A program made the translations under genes and the position numbers. Positions 25,053 through 33,147 of a stretch of DNA of 41,802 nt are shown here, piece by piece. Source of the stretch: an uncultured Muribaculaceae bacterium (GTDB lineage Bacteria; Bacteroidota; Bacteroidia; Bacteroidales; Muribaculaceae); contig CAJTJV010000027.1 of assembly GCA_910576775.1 (NCBI GenBank), positions 1 through 41,802 on the forward strand. The letters are read 5' to 3'. The stretch's first letter is position 1. Each line of letters starts with the position of its first letter. A model generated the notes under the pieces. The model saw nothing but the letters and a program-made list of their open reading frames with translations, was not told the DNA's origin and did not search any database.

Positions 25053-26792
25053 TTATTTGTTATATCCCGGATTCTGGACGAGTTTGGGATTAGAGTTCAG
25101 GATAGGACGCATAATCGGGAAAATCTCGGCATGTTTGTCTGCATCGGGAGTCTTGTCCCACCAAGTTCCGGACGAGAATTTACCAAAACGGATAAGGTCG
25201 ATACGACGGCGGCTCTCCGCAAAGAACTCACGTCCCCATTCAGCCAACATTTCTGCTTCGTCAAGCTCCGCGGCGCCTTCGGGAGCGTAGAGTACATCTT
25301 TGTGGTATCTTGTGGGATAATTGCGGCGGCGCACACTGTTAAGCAATTTTCCTGCTTCCGACTTTTTGCCTTCACGAAGTTTACATTCGGCCAAAGAATA
25401 GATGATTTCAGGTAGACGGATCTCGGTGTAATCGCTTTCCATCTGTTGTTCGGTCTCGTCATCGGTGTAGAAAGGATACTTTGCAAAGTGCCAGCCCGAG
25501 TTATGGTCGCCTGACGCAAGATTGCTTGTCTTGTTTGCGGGCCATTTGTCTGGGGGGAGTGAGCGGAAAGGACCGACGGCATCACGGATATAGAGGTCGT
25601 AGGGCTGTTCCGGGGCGCGTACACGTTTCGTTGCACCCTTATCGTCAACATATTCCAGATAACCGAATAAGAACATTCCTTTTCGTTTGCCGTTGCCAAG
25701 GTTTTTATATAATTCCATGCGGAAATCCCCGGGATATTTACGGAAATTCTGAACAGGCATACCTAGCTCATATGTGTAAAGCTCGCCATTGAGGTCGTAA
25801 CTTGGGGAAGCCGCATATTTTGTATTATGATCGCCGCCTTTAGATTTGGCATCATTTAAATAGTAGCGGGCACGAGCCGGGACGGTCCACCAGTACATAT
25901 CGCTGCCATAGTGCCAATAAGTATAGCCTTGGGAACCGGGGAAACCGAAGATGACTTCATCGGATGTGTCGTTGTCCCAGTCGAAAGCCTCATCCCACCG
26001 GTTGGCTACGGCATACTGTCCATAGACCCCATCAAGGATATCCTGGGCTACTTTTTCGCACTCTGAATATCGCTCAGATCCGATATATACTTCTGCATTA
26101 AGATAGAGTCGGACAAGAAGAGCTGCCGCACTTGCCTGAGTCCATTGTCCCTGGATATTTGCCTGTGAGCCGAGAGTCTCTTTCTTTCCAAGTAATTTTG
26201 TACAATCAATCAGTTCCTGCTCAATGAAATTGAAGATTACAATAGGTTCGACTTGGCTTTCTGTATTCAACGATACATCGCTATAGCTGACGGCAAAAGG
26301 AATATTTCGGAACGCATCGAGCAGTCTGATATAAAACCATGCTCTGAGTGCCCGACATTGTGCATTAAGGTTGTCGAACTCAGTCTGAGAGAACCCAAAA
26401 CGGGAAGGATCAAGTTTGGCAAGATCCTCAATCACATAATTGCACTGCATTATGCCCTGGAAACAACCGTTCCATTCTGTCTGGGCGTCGCCTCCGTCCT
26501 CCACATTCCATTGGTGGTAGTGAAGCCGACGCCATTTGCCGCCGTCATCCCACCAACCGTCTCGAGTGGGTGTTATAAGTTGGTCGGCTGACAGTTCGTT
26601 GAGAACATGGCGGCTTTGGATGCTCCAGTAAGCATGTTCAAACGGGCGGAATACGGCACGGATTACATCGCTCTTGGTATTGTAGTAGTTCTGTGTACCC
26701 ACCTGATCATATAGGGTTTCGTCAAGATTGGTACATCCGACAAGTGCAGCCGCACACAAAACCGATGCTGCTATATTGTGAATAAATTTCAT
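25053..26792 (-). CDS. susD: SusD/RagB-family nutrient-binding outer-membrane lipoprotein
   Basis: A 579-residue protein with signal peptide and lipobox ALVGC. NLDETLYDQVGTQNYY.. is the typical SusD N-terminus, TPR-like helices follow, and the C-terminus has RLPEIIYSLAECKLREG, LNSVRRRNYP and LAEWGREFFAESRRRIDLIRFGKF, which are SusD family signatures. It binds the glycan over the SusC pore at the cell surface. I place the start at the ATG at 26792, because upstream residues would overlap the susC end and lack a signal peptide. The susC stop is 19 nt upstream. Confidence 0.95.
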   Translation of the reverse strand: MKFIHNIAASVLCAAALVGCTNLDETLYDQVGTQNYYNTKSDVIRAVFRPFEHAYWSIQSRHVLNELSADQLITPTRDGWWDDGGKWRRLHYHQWNVEDGGDAQTEWNGCFQGIMQCNYVIEDLAKLDPSRFGFSQTEFDNLNAQCRALRAWFYIRLLDAFRNIPFAVSYSDVSLNTESQVEPIVIFNFIEQELIDCTKLLGKKETLGSQANIQGQWTQASAAALLVRLYLNAEVYIGSERYSECEKVAQDILDGVYGQYAVANRWDEAFDWDNDTSDEVIFGFPGSQGYTYWHYGSDMYWWTVPARARYYLNDAKSKGGDHNTKYAASPSYDLNGELYTYELGMPVQNFRKYPGDFRMELYKNLGNGKRKGMFLFGYLEYVDDKGATKRVRAPEQPYDLYIRDAVGPFRSLPPDKWPANKTSNLASGDHNSGWHFAKYPFYTDDETEQQMESDYTEIRLPEIIYSLAECKLREGKKSEAGKLLNSVRRRNYPTRYHKDVLYAPEGAAELDEAEMLAEWGREFFAESRRRIDLIRFGKFSSGTWWDKTPDADKHAEIFPIMRPILNSNPKLVQNPGYNK

Positions 26793-26811
26793 ATTCTGTA
26801 ATTTTTCTGGT

Positions 26812-29802
26812 TTAGAAATCAACTTGAACACCCATTATGAACTGACGGGTGGAAGGATAGTACGTGCGGGAACCTTGGCCGCCCGGAGTAAGACCATTGA
26901 CTTGATAGGTAGATGGATCCACGCCGCTGAACTTGGTGAGAGTGAATACATTCTTAACAGATCCGTAAATTCGGACACGATCAAGGAAGCGGGCGTTAGG
27001 AGTCTTCAATGTATATCCCAATGTCACCATATCGAGTTTGAAATAATCCCCTCTTTCAAGGAAATAATCACTTACTACGGGATTGGACGAAGGATTGATG
27101 TCGAAATTTTTACCGTATGCTTTTTTCAAACGGTTACCTGTGAAATTACGGGTGCTATAGTAGAAATCATGGATATTGAAAATGTTGAACCCGAATGCTC
27201 CGCGGAAAAAGAGGGCAAGGTCGAAATTCTTATAGCGGAAATTGTGAGAGGTCGACATGGTGAATTTAGGCATGCCGTTGCCGACAACCTGTCGGTCCTC
27301 ATCTGTGCCCTGTGCGGCAAGAATGATGTCGCCGTCCTTGTCATATATAAGCCATTCGCCTTCTGTGTTGATGCCGGCGTATTTCCACATATAGAAATTA
27401 CCGAGAGACTTGCCCTTCTCGATACGCTGGAGATTGTAATACGGATATGGATCTTCGGTGCCGCAAGTGTTGTAGAAATCCTGACCTATATATTGAGAGT
27501 TGCTGAAGTCTACGAATTTATTACTCATAACTGTGCCGATCAGGTTGAAATTATAGTCGAAATCTTTTGTGGTGACAGCGTTGAAATTCAAATCGAATTC
27601 AAAACCGGTATTCTTCATCGTACCTACGTTGACATAAGTTTCGTCGAAGAGGAACGGGGGAACGGAAACCTTGTAATTGCCGAGAAGATCCTGTTGACGG
27701 CGGTTGAAATAGTTCAAAGAACCATAGAATCGGTTTTCAAACATCGAAAAATCAATACCGATGTTCCAGTTTTTACCCTTTTCCCATCTTAGATCGGGAT
27801 TGACATTCTTTGATGGTCCCCAGACTTGAAAATACTTGCCATTATAGAAATAGTAGCCAAAACCTGTCATGGTGTTTAGTGAGATATAGCTACCGAAATC
27901 CTGATTACCGGTCACACCGAAATCACCACGTATTTTCAAGTCGTTAAGCCAAGTGATATCTTTCATGAATTCTTCCTGGGAAATGCGCCATCCGGCAGAA
28001 AAGGCTGGAAAGTCACCCCATTTGTGATTCGCACCGAATTTTGAAGACCCTTCATGGCGCAGAGATGCGGTGAAAAGATATTTGCCTGCATAGTCGTAGC
28101 TTACACGGCCAAAGAACGAAATAAGTTTGGCATCGTTTTTATAGCTTCCCATAAGAACCTCGCCTTCCTCCTTGGCATACTCACCGGAACCGAGGTTGTC
28201 TGGGCCTAAACCATCGTTGGGAAAGTCTTTGTTAGATGCGTCAAAACCTGAATATTGCGAATATTGGTAGGAGTAGCCCGCCATAGCTTTCACATTATGC
28301 GCACCGAATTTTGCTGTCCAGTTAGTAATCCATTCCAGGATATATTGGCGTTCTTTTGAATATGAACGTTTTGCTTCGCCTTCCCGGCCATTATTGATTG
28401 CGATTGTGCTTGTCGACGGGCGAAACCATGAGTTGTTATTGTCATACTGATGGTCGGCGAAAGTAATCTGTGTATTGAGGGTATGATTGCTTTCGCTGTT
28501 TTTTGCCAGGAGGGGCAATAGATTGAGTTTGATAGTGCCGTCCCAATCCAAAAGTTTTGTGTCCGCGTGATCCTTTTCCAGTTTCTGCAGCTCGACAGGG
28601 TTACTGCCTGCAACTTGTCCCTGGAAATTATAGTAGCTGTTGGGATTTTCCGGATCCATAAGTGGTGTTGTAGGGTTTGCTTCGAGAGCATTTCTGAATA
28701 CGCCCCAATCGGCATTGTCACGATATATAATACGCGGTGCAACGTTCAGATTAATAGTAAACAAACCGCCTTTGGTTGTATGCATTACTGATGCTCGTGC
28801 GCCATACTCTTCTCGATTGGAACGAAGATCGATACCGTTGGCGTCTCTGTAATCCGCACTTACACGATAGTTGGTCTTCTCGTTGCCGCCGCTGACGGTA
28901 AGGGTATGCTGCATGGTAAAGCCGGTACGAGAAACTGCATCGAGCCAATCCAGATTGCCTCCGAGATCTACGCCGGTGTCTCCCCAGCCTAAACGCACCT
29001 CGCGGTAATCCTGCGCACTCATCATATCGAGTTCTTTTTTGATTTTATCCCAGGATAATGTTGCTGAATAAGATGTATGAATCGAGCCGTCCTTACTGCC
29101 TTTCTTTGTGGTGACAAGAACTACGCCATTCGAGCCGCGGGTACCGTAGATGGCGGATGCCGCGCCGTCTTTCAGAATGTCAAATGATGCGATATCGTTT
29201 GGATTGAGGTTGGTAAGATTACCGCCGGGCACACCGTCAATCACAATGAGAGGCCCCAGGCCGGCCGAACGTGATGACACACCACGAATTTGGATGCTGG
29301 CCTGATTGTTGGGGTCGCCGGTACCGGTATTGGTAATTGATACACCAGGGACTTTTCCTTGTATCATCATGGAGGGGTCGAGAGTGCTTACGGTAAGGAA
29401 ATCTTTTTCACTGATGTGGGAGATGGCTGAAGTCAGCTCCTTTTTGTCCATTGTCCCGTAACCAATAACCACTACATCATTGAGGACAGATGCGTCCTCG
29501 TTAAGAGTGACATTGATAGTTGTGCGACCTGAGATATCAACAATCTTTGTCTGAAAGCCGACATACGAAAATTGAAGCTTGCCATTGCCTGGTGCTGAAA
29601 TTGTGTATAAGCCGTCAATGTCAGTTGGTGTGCCCAATTTCGCACCAACCACTATGACGCTGGCTCCAATCAACGGTTCTCCGTTTTTGTCGGTAACGGT
29701 TCCCGTCACATTGATTTGCTGGGCAAATAATGGTGAACCAACCAGTATCGCCATTAATAATGCCCGCACACGATTTGCCATGTGTCCTTTGAAAATTTTC
29801 AT
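26812..29802 (-). CDS. susC: SusC/RagA-family TonB-dependent glycan transporter
   Basis: A 996-residue outer-membrane porin. After a signal peptide (cleavage near LFAQQ) there is a carboxypeptidase-regulatory-like domain (INVTGTVTDKNGEPLIGASVIV.. YVGFQTKIVDI), the TonB-box region NDVVVIGYGTMDKKELTSAI, and the plug (VSITNTGTGDPNNQASIQIRGVSS, PLIVIDGVPGGNLTNLNPNDIASFDILKDGAASAIYGTRGSNGVVLVTTKKG). The remainder is a 22-strand barrel ending in GVQVDF with the terminal Phe. It imports glycan fragments captured by SusD with energy from TonB. It is the first gene of a five-gene operon. An ATG seven codons downstream is also possible. Confidence 0.97.
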   Translation of the reverse strand: MKIFKGHMANRVRALLMAILVGSPLFAQQINVTGTVTDKNGEPLIGASVIVVGAKLGTPTDIDGLYTISAPGNGKLQFSYVGFQTKIVDISGRTTINVTLNEDASVLNDVVVIGYGTMDKKELTSAISHISEKDFLTVSTLDPSMMIQGKVPGVSITNTGTGDPNNQASIQIRGVSSRSAGLGPLIVIDGVPGGNLTNLNPNDIASFDILKDGAASAIYGTRGSNGVVLVTTKKGSKDGSIHTSYSATLSWDKIKKELDMMSAQDYREVRLGWGDTGVDLGGNLDWLDAVSRTGFTMQHTLTVSGGNEKTNYRVSADYRDANGIDLRSNREEYGARASVMHTTKGGLFTINLNVAPRIIYRDNADWGVFRNALEANPTTPLMDPENPNSYYNFQGQVAGSNPVELQKLEKDHADTKLLDWDGTIKLNLLPLLAKNSESNHTLNTQITFADHQYDNNNSWFRPSTSTIAINNGREGEAKRSYSKERQYILEWITNWTAKFGAHNVKAMAGYSYQYSQYSGFDASNKDFPNDGLGPDNLGSGEYAKEEGEVLMGSYKNDAKLISFFGRVSYDYAGKYLFTASLRHEGSSKFGANHKWGDFPAFSAGWRISQEEFMKDITWLNDLKIRGDFGVTGNQDFGSYISLNTMTGFGYYFYNGKYFQVWGPSKNVNPDLRWEKGKNWNIGIDFSMFENRFYGSLNYFNRRQQDLLGNYKVSVPPFLFDETYVNVGTMKNTGFEFDLNFNAVTTKDFDYNFNLIGTVMSNKFVDFSNSQYIGQDFYNTCGTEDPYPYYNLQRIEKGKSLGNFYMWKYAGINTEGEWLIYDKDGDIILAAQGTDEDRQVVGNGMPKFTMSTSHNFRYKNFDLALFFRGAFGFNIFNIHDFYYSTRNFTGNRLKKAYGKNFDINPSSNPVVSDYFLERGDYFKLDMVTLGYTLKTPNARFLDRVRIYGSVKNVFTLTKFSGVDPSTYQVNGLTPGGQGSRTYYPSTRQFIMGVQVDF

Positions 29803-29890
29803 AATAGATTTAATAGTTACTAATAAGGTTCGCTATGGTTGTTACTGATTCTTCATGGATATAATAAATACCTTGCATATAAGGTTATTG

Positions 29891-29898
29891 CAAAGTTA
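29891..29898 (-). promoter_or_regulatory. Probable promoter of the susC operon (-7 element)
   Basis: Minus-strand TAACTTTG matches TAnnTTTG exactly, 89 nt upstream of the susC ATG, so the leader is about 80 nt. A TTTG lies 15 bp further upstream, closer than the usual 19-21 bp. Reduced match at -33 is common for promoters that need an activator, here probably the SusR-like protein encoded next door. Confidence 0.55.
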
Positions 29899-30045
29899 GT
29901 CTTAAATGCTATCCAAAAAGCGGGATATATCAAAAATGTAGCGAATGAGAGCTGTTTTGTAATGGTATATAGATGATTTACAGTGTGGTAGTGTTGGGCT
30001 TATCTGTGTAAATAAGTAATGTATATAGGACGTGTCACCTATGGT

Positions 30046-31710
30046 TTACATGCCTTGCCGACCAATCTCCATTACCTTTTTCTCCAATTCATTGCGGTTC
30101 CCGGCGGCTTTGTTTCTGGTTTTTGTCCGATAATTGTATATTGTAGTTACCGAATAGCGTAAAAAGCGTGCAATTTTTACGCTGTCCGAAATCCCAAGTT
30201 TGATTAATGCGAAAATGCGCAATTCAGTGTTTAAACGGCCTTCTTTTTTCAGTATTATTTGTCCTTCGGGCGATAGCAATTTGTTGAAATCGTCGACAAA
30301 AGTTGGAAAGAGCTTGAGGAATGTGATGTCGAAATTACGGTAAAATGATTCCAGTTCCTCATCCATCAGATCTGTTGTCCTCAGCATTTTTTTCAGTTCG
30401 TCGGTTTTTCCGGCCGAAAGCAGTTTATTCAATGACTTGCGGTATGCATCAATTTTTTCAATGTATAATGAACATTGATCCATATACTGGGCTATATATT
30501 CCTCCTTGATTCTTGAGTTTTCGGCAATCGCATGGTTGGCATCTGTCAATCTGTTATTGAAATCAACAAGTTCTGCATTAAGATTTTTCAGTTGACCATT
30601 GGCTGTCCGTGTTTCCTCATAGGCTCTTGACGTTTTTTTCATCTGTTTCCATATCAGCCAGCTTGTTGCGATAAGGAACAAAACAAGAATGCTGATAATT
30701 ATAATCGACAGTTTCTGTTGTTTCTTTTTTGATTGTATTGTCTGTACAAAGGTTGAATTTACAATAGGGAAAATATCATTTATCTCAAGGATTCTCAATC
30801 TGGCGTTACATTTCTGTGCGTCGTCCATTGCAATCTGAAGAAATTTGTGGGCATTATCTATATCTCCGTCTTTGAACAGAAGCACAGCAAGCTGACGAAG
30901 CGAAACATATTCACGAACAGACGATTGTAAGTCTGCAATAGACGATATAAGAAGATTTTCCTTTTGTTTGTCGGCATCGCCGAGTCTTTCATAAGCCCAC
31001 GCAAGGGTATTGGCACATATAGCTCTATCGTGGGTAGTGTATTCATTGTTGGCAAGATATTCTTCAAGAATTTCTACTGATTTATGACACTCCCCTATCC
31101 TATTATATTTATCCGCTTTATTTATAATGTATGATAGCGTGCCTTTAGGACATAGCGAGAGTAATGAATCCTGATAAGTCCCGCTGATTGTATAATACTT
31201 GTCCTTATCTTCTTGTCTGACAGAAAAATCGCATAAATAGGATGCTACCGTTCGTTTTATGTAATAGTAATATGGTAAGAGATATTCAGGTACATGGCTG
31301 TTAGGTATAGCATCAATGATATCGAGAGCCTCCTTATACATGCCAATACTACCGAGCACATTTGCGGTATTTAATTGAGCATTGATTATAAATTGTTGGT
31401 TCCCGGTTCTTTTTGCCAGATTTTCTCTCATCTGACAATAGGCGAATGCTGAATCTGTGTTATATGGCCTGAATTCATCCAGTAAATCGCCCATTGCGAT
31501 GAAGCGGCTTTCATCGTCATGCGCTGAAACAAGAGCCTGTCTCAGTGCTTTAAGACGGTTCTCTTTTTGCGACAGATAGATTTCTCTATTATCAATGGTT
31601 TTGTTAAGCTCAATCATTAAAGAATCTATAGTCACATTCGTCGAAGCCATGGCACCGACATACACTGTCAGAAACAGGAATATGGATAGTTTATTCAATA
31701 GTTTTTTCAT
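30046..31710 (-). CDS. SusR-like membrane-spanning transcriptional regulator (TPR, DUF6377)
   Basis: A 554-residue protein: signal sequence (KKLLNKLSIFLFLTVYVGAMAS), a helical TPR-like sensor region to about residue 330, one membrane segment (LSIIIISILVLFLIATSWLIW), a cytoplasmic coiled coil, and a C-terminal helix-turn-helix (LNTELRIFALIKLGISDSVKIARFLRYSVTTIYNYRTKTRNKA). This order matches SusR-type regulators with a DUF6377 domain, which sense an alpha-glucan sugar in the periplasm and activate sus genes. It lies just upstream of susC on the same strand and is divergent from the plus-strand operon, so it may control both. An upstream ATG at 31716 is possible; MKKLLNKL at 31710 gives the better signal sequence. 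Confidence 0.85.
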   Translation of the reverse strand: MKKLLNKLSIFLFLTVYVGAMASTNVTIDSLMIELNKTIDNREIYLSQKENRLKALRQALVSAHDDESRFIAMGDLLDEFRPYNTDSAFAYCQMRENLAKRTGNQQFIINAQLNTANVLGSIGMYKEALDIIDAIPNSHVPEYLLPYYYYIKRTVASYLCDFSVRQEDKDKYYTISGTYQDSLLSLCPKGTLSYIINKADKYNRIGECHKSVEILEEYLANNEYTTHDRAICANTLAWAYERLGDADKQKENLLISSIADLQSSVREYVSLRQLAVLLFKDGDIDNAHKFLQIAMDDAQKCNARLRILEINDIFPIVNSTFVQTIQSKKKQQKLSIIIISILVLFLIATSWLIWKQMKKTSRAYEETRTANGQLKNLNAELVDFNNRLTDANHAIAENSRIKEEYIAQYMDQCSLYIEKIDAYRKSLNKLLSAGKTDELKKMLRTTDLMDEELESFYRNFDITFLKLFPTFVDDFNKLLSPEGQIILKKEGRLNTELRIFALIKLGISDSVKIARFLRYSVTTIYNYRTKTRNKAAGNRNELEKKVMEIGRQGM

Positions 31711-31719
31711 GGGCATACA

Positions 31720-31750
31720 CAAAATTAAAAACAATTCCTGAATAATCAAG
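31720..31750 (-). promoter_or_regulatory. Promoter of the SusR-like gene
   Basis: Minus-strand TAATTTTG (31720-31727) with CTTG at 31747-31750, 19 bp apart, close to TTTG-N19-TAnnTTTG. The predicted transcription start, about 31713-31716, is nearly at the start codon, so the mRNA would have almost no leader. Confidence 0.55.
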
Positions 31751-31878
31751 CGAACTTACCTGAAAAAGTATATATTTGCTGATTTAGCATGATTATTAGT
31801 AAATATGTCTGGAAATTATATTAATAATTAGCTACTTTTTTATTTGTGAATTATAATTGTTTTTTACTGTATTACAGG

Positions 31879-31917
31879 GTAGTAGATGTGCGATAGTGCA
31901 ATAATGTACTACTTTTT
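31879..31917. promoter_or_regulatory. Inverted repeat and TACTACT-like motifs in the divergent regulatory region
   Basis: The 430-nt gap between the divergent regulator and SusE/F-like genes contains GTAGTA (31879-31884) and TACTAC (31907-31912) as inverted arms, followed by TTTTT. CTACTTTTT occurs at 31832-31840 and again at 31909-31917, and ACTACTA at 31982. These repeated motifs are candidate operator sites for the SusR-like protein. No gene was seen in this gap. Confidence 0.35.
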
Positions 31918-32089
31918 GGAGCTATAATTACGCCTCACTCCAGTATTATTGCTTTACTATGCTGGCAAAAATGTTCGAACAACTACTAATATCTATTGCG
32001 GCGCGTGGTCTAATTAATTGATATTCACTCTTCTATATTTAACGATGATTGCAATTGGCAACCTATTTGTTCTCTTTGTTTATTAATAT

Positions 32090-32120
32090 TTTGCTATATA
32101 ATTGCTTACGTGTATCTTTG
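32090..32120 (+). promoter_or_regulatory. Promoter of the plus-strand SusE/F-GH31 operon
   Basis: TTTG at 32090-32093 and TATCTTTG at 32113-32120 are separated by 19 bp, a full match to the Bacteroidetes TTTG-N19-TAnnTTTG promoter. The start should lie near 32125, giving a leader of about 55 nt that ends in an A-rich stretch before the ATG, as is usual in this phylum. Confidence 0.75.
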
Positions 32121-32180
32121 CAACAGATGTCTAATGCGCAACTGACAATCTAACCTTGTAAAACTAAAACTTAAATCAAA

Positions 32181-33083
32181 ATGAAGAATTTTACACGTGC
32201 AGCTTCAACAGCCGTTTTCATTATGGCAGCATCGTTTGGAGCCATGGCAGTCGATCATTTGTCCATCATCGGGAGTGCAACCCCCGGTGGCTGGGAGATT
32301 GCCGATGGACTTCTGATGGTTCAGGAACCTGAGAATCCTGAAATCTTTACTTATACCGGCTGGCTCAGTGCCGATGGCGAATTTAAATTCACAGCATGGC
32401 ACAACTGGGATAGACCAGACTTGGAATTCCGCAACATCTCTGAAGATCCGTATAATATAAGCGGACTCATATCTGGCGATAAAGGCGCAGACAATAAGTT
32501 TAAAGTTACTGAAAGCGCCAACTACAACGTCGTGTGCAATCTTTCCGATCTTACAATCAAGGTTGAAAAAGCCAAGTACCAGGAACAGCCTGTTCGCTTT
32601 AATGGTTTGTTCTTCGTCGGAAATGCGACTACCGGTGGCTGGGAATGCAAAGATGCGACTCCGATGATATGGGCTGGAATGAATGATCCTTTTAAGTTCA
32701 CATTTACCGGAGAGTTGAAAGCAACAGCAGAGGCTCCCGGAGAGTTTAAAATTACTACCAATCCGTTTAGCGGATGGGGTGGCGTTTGGTTCTTTGCCGG
32801 AGTAGATGCAGAGGGTAATGTCGATTACAATAAGATTTCCACAGACAGTACCGGTGATAGAAAATGGATGATTGATGAAACAAAGTCATATAACGTTGCT
32901 GTCGACCTTCTCACAGACGCAATCTCGATTACTCCCTCCTCAGCATCGGGTATCAATGAAATTGAGAACGATAATATGGCTAATGCCGTTTATTATAATT
33001 TGCAGGGTGTGATTGTTACAAATCCCTCTTCCGGCATCTTCATCAGGAAAGCAGGAAACAAAGTTTCAAAGGTCGTATTATAA
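32181..33083 (+). CDS. Secreted SusE/F-like glycan-binding protein with C-terminal sorting-like domain
   Basis: A 300-residue protein with a Sec signal peptide (cleavage near GAMA-VDH, residue 23) and no lipobox Cys. Two SusE/F-type modules lie at about 25-128 (IIGSATPGGWEIADGL, KFTAWHNWDRPDLEFR) and 138-251 (FFVGNATTGGWECKDATPM, GEFKITTNPFSGWGGVWFF). The last 43 residues (INEIENDNMANAVYYNLQGV.. and GIFIRKAGNKVSKVVL) resemble the C-terminal signal of type IX secreted proteins of Prevotella and relatives. It probably binds alpha-glucan outside the cell. First gene of a three-gene operon; a terminator-like hairpin follows. Confidence 0.82.
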   Translation: MKNFTRAASTAVFIMAASFGAMAVDHLSIIGSATPGGWEIADGLLMVQEPENPEIFTYTGWLSADGEFKFTAWHNWDRPDLEFRNISEDPYNISGLISGDKGADNKFKVTESANYNVVCNLSDLTIKVEKAKYQEQPVRFNGLFFVGNATTGGWECKDATPMIWAGMNDPFKFTFTGELKATAEAPGEFKITTNPFSGWGGVWFFAGVDAEGNVDYNKISTDSTGDRKWMIDETKSYNVAVDLLTDAISITPSSASGINEIENDNMANAVYYNLQGVIVTNPSSGIFIRKAGNKVSKVVL

Positions 33084-33093
33084 ATTCTTTGAC

Positions 33094-33139
33094 AGCCCTA
33101 TCAGATGTTAGTGTTTTGACATATGATAGGGCTATTTTT
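33094..33139 (+). terminator. Intrinsic terminator or attenuator between the SusE/F-like and GH31 genes
   Basis: A perfect ten-base stem, AGCCCTATCA at 33094-33103 and TGATAGGGCT at 33124-33133, is followed by ATTTTTA. It ends eight nt before the GH31 ATG. Since no promoter-like sequence stands between, some transcripts probably read through, which would make the binding protein more abundant than the enzyme. Confidence 0.75.
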
Positions 33140-33147
33140 ATTAAGTT

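Noticed and set aside
26824..27792. Long open frame of 322 codons on the plus strand inside susC
   Set aside because: It is antisense to the well-conserved SusC barrel, has no domain pattern, and the codon use of the minus strand explains it.
29803..30045. Antisense small RNA near the susC start, as known for some PULs
   Set aside because: I found no convincing plus-strand promoter and terminator pair in this gap or at the susC start.
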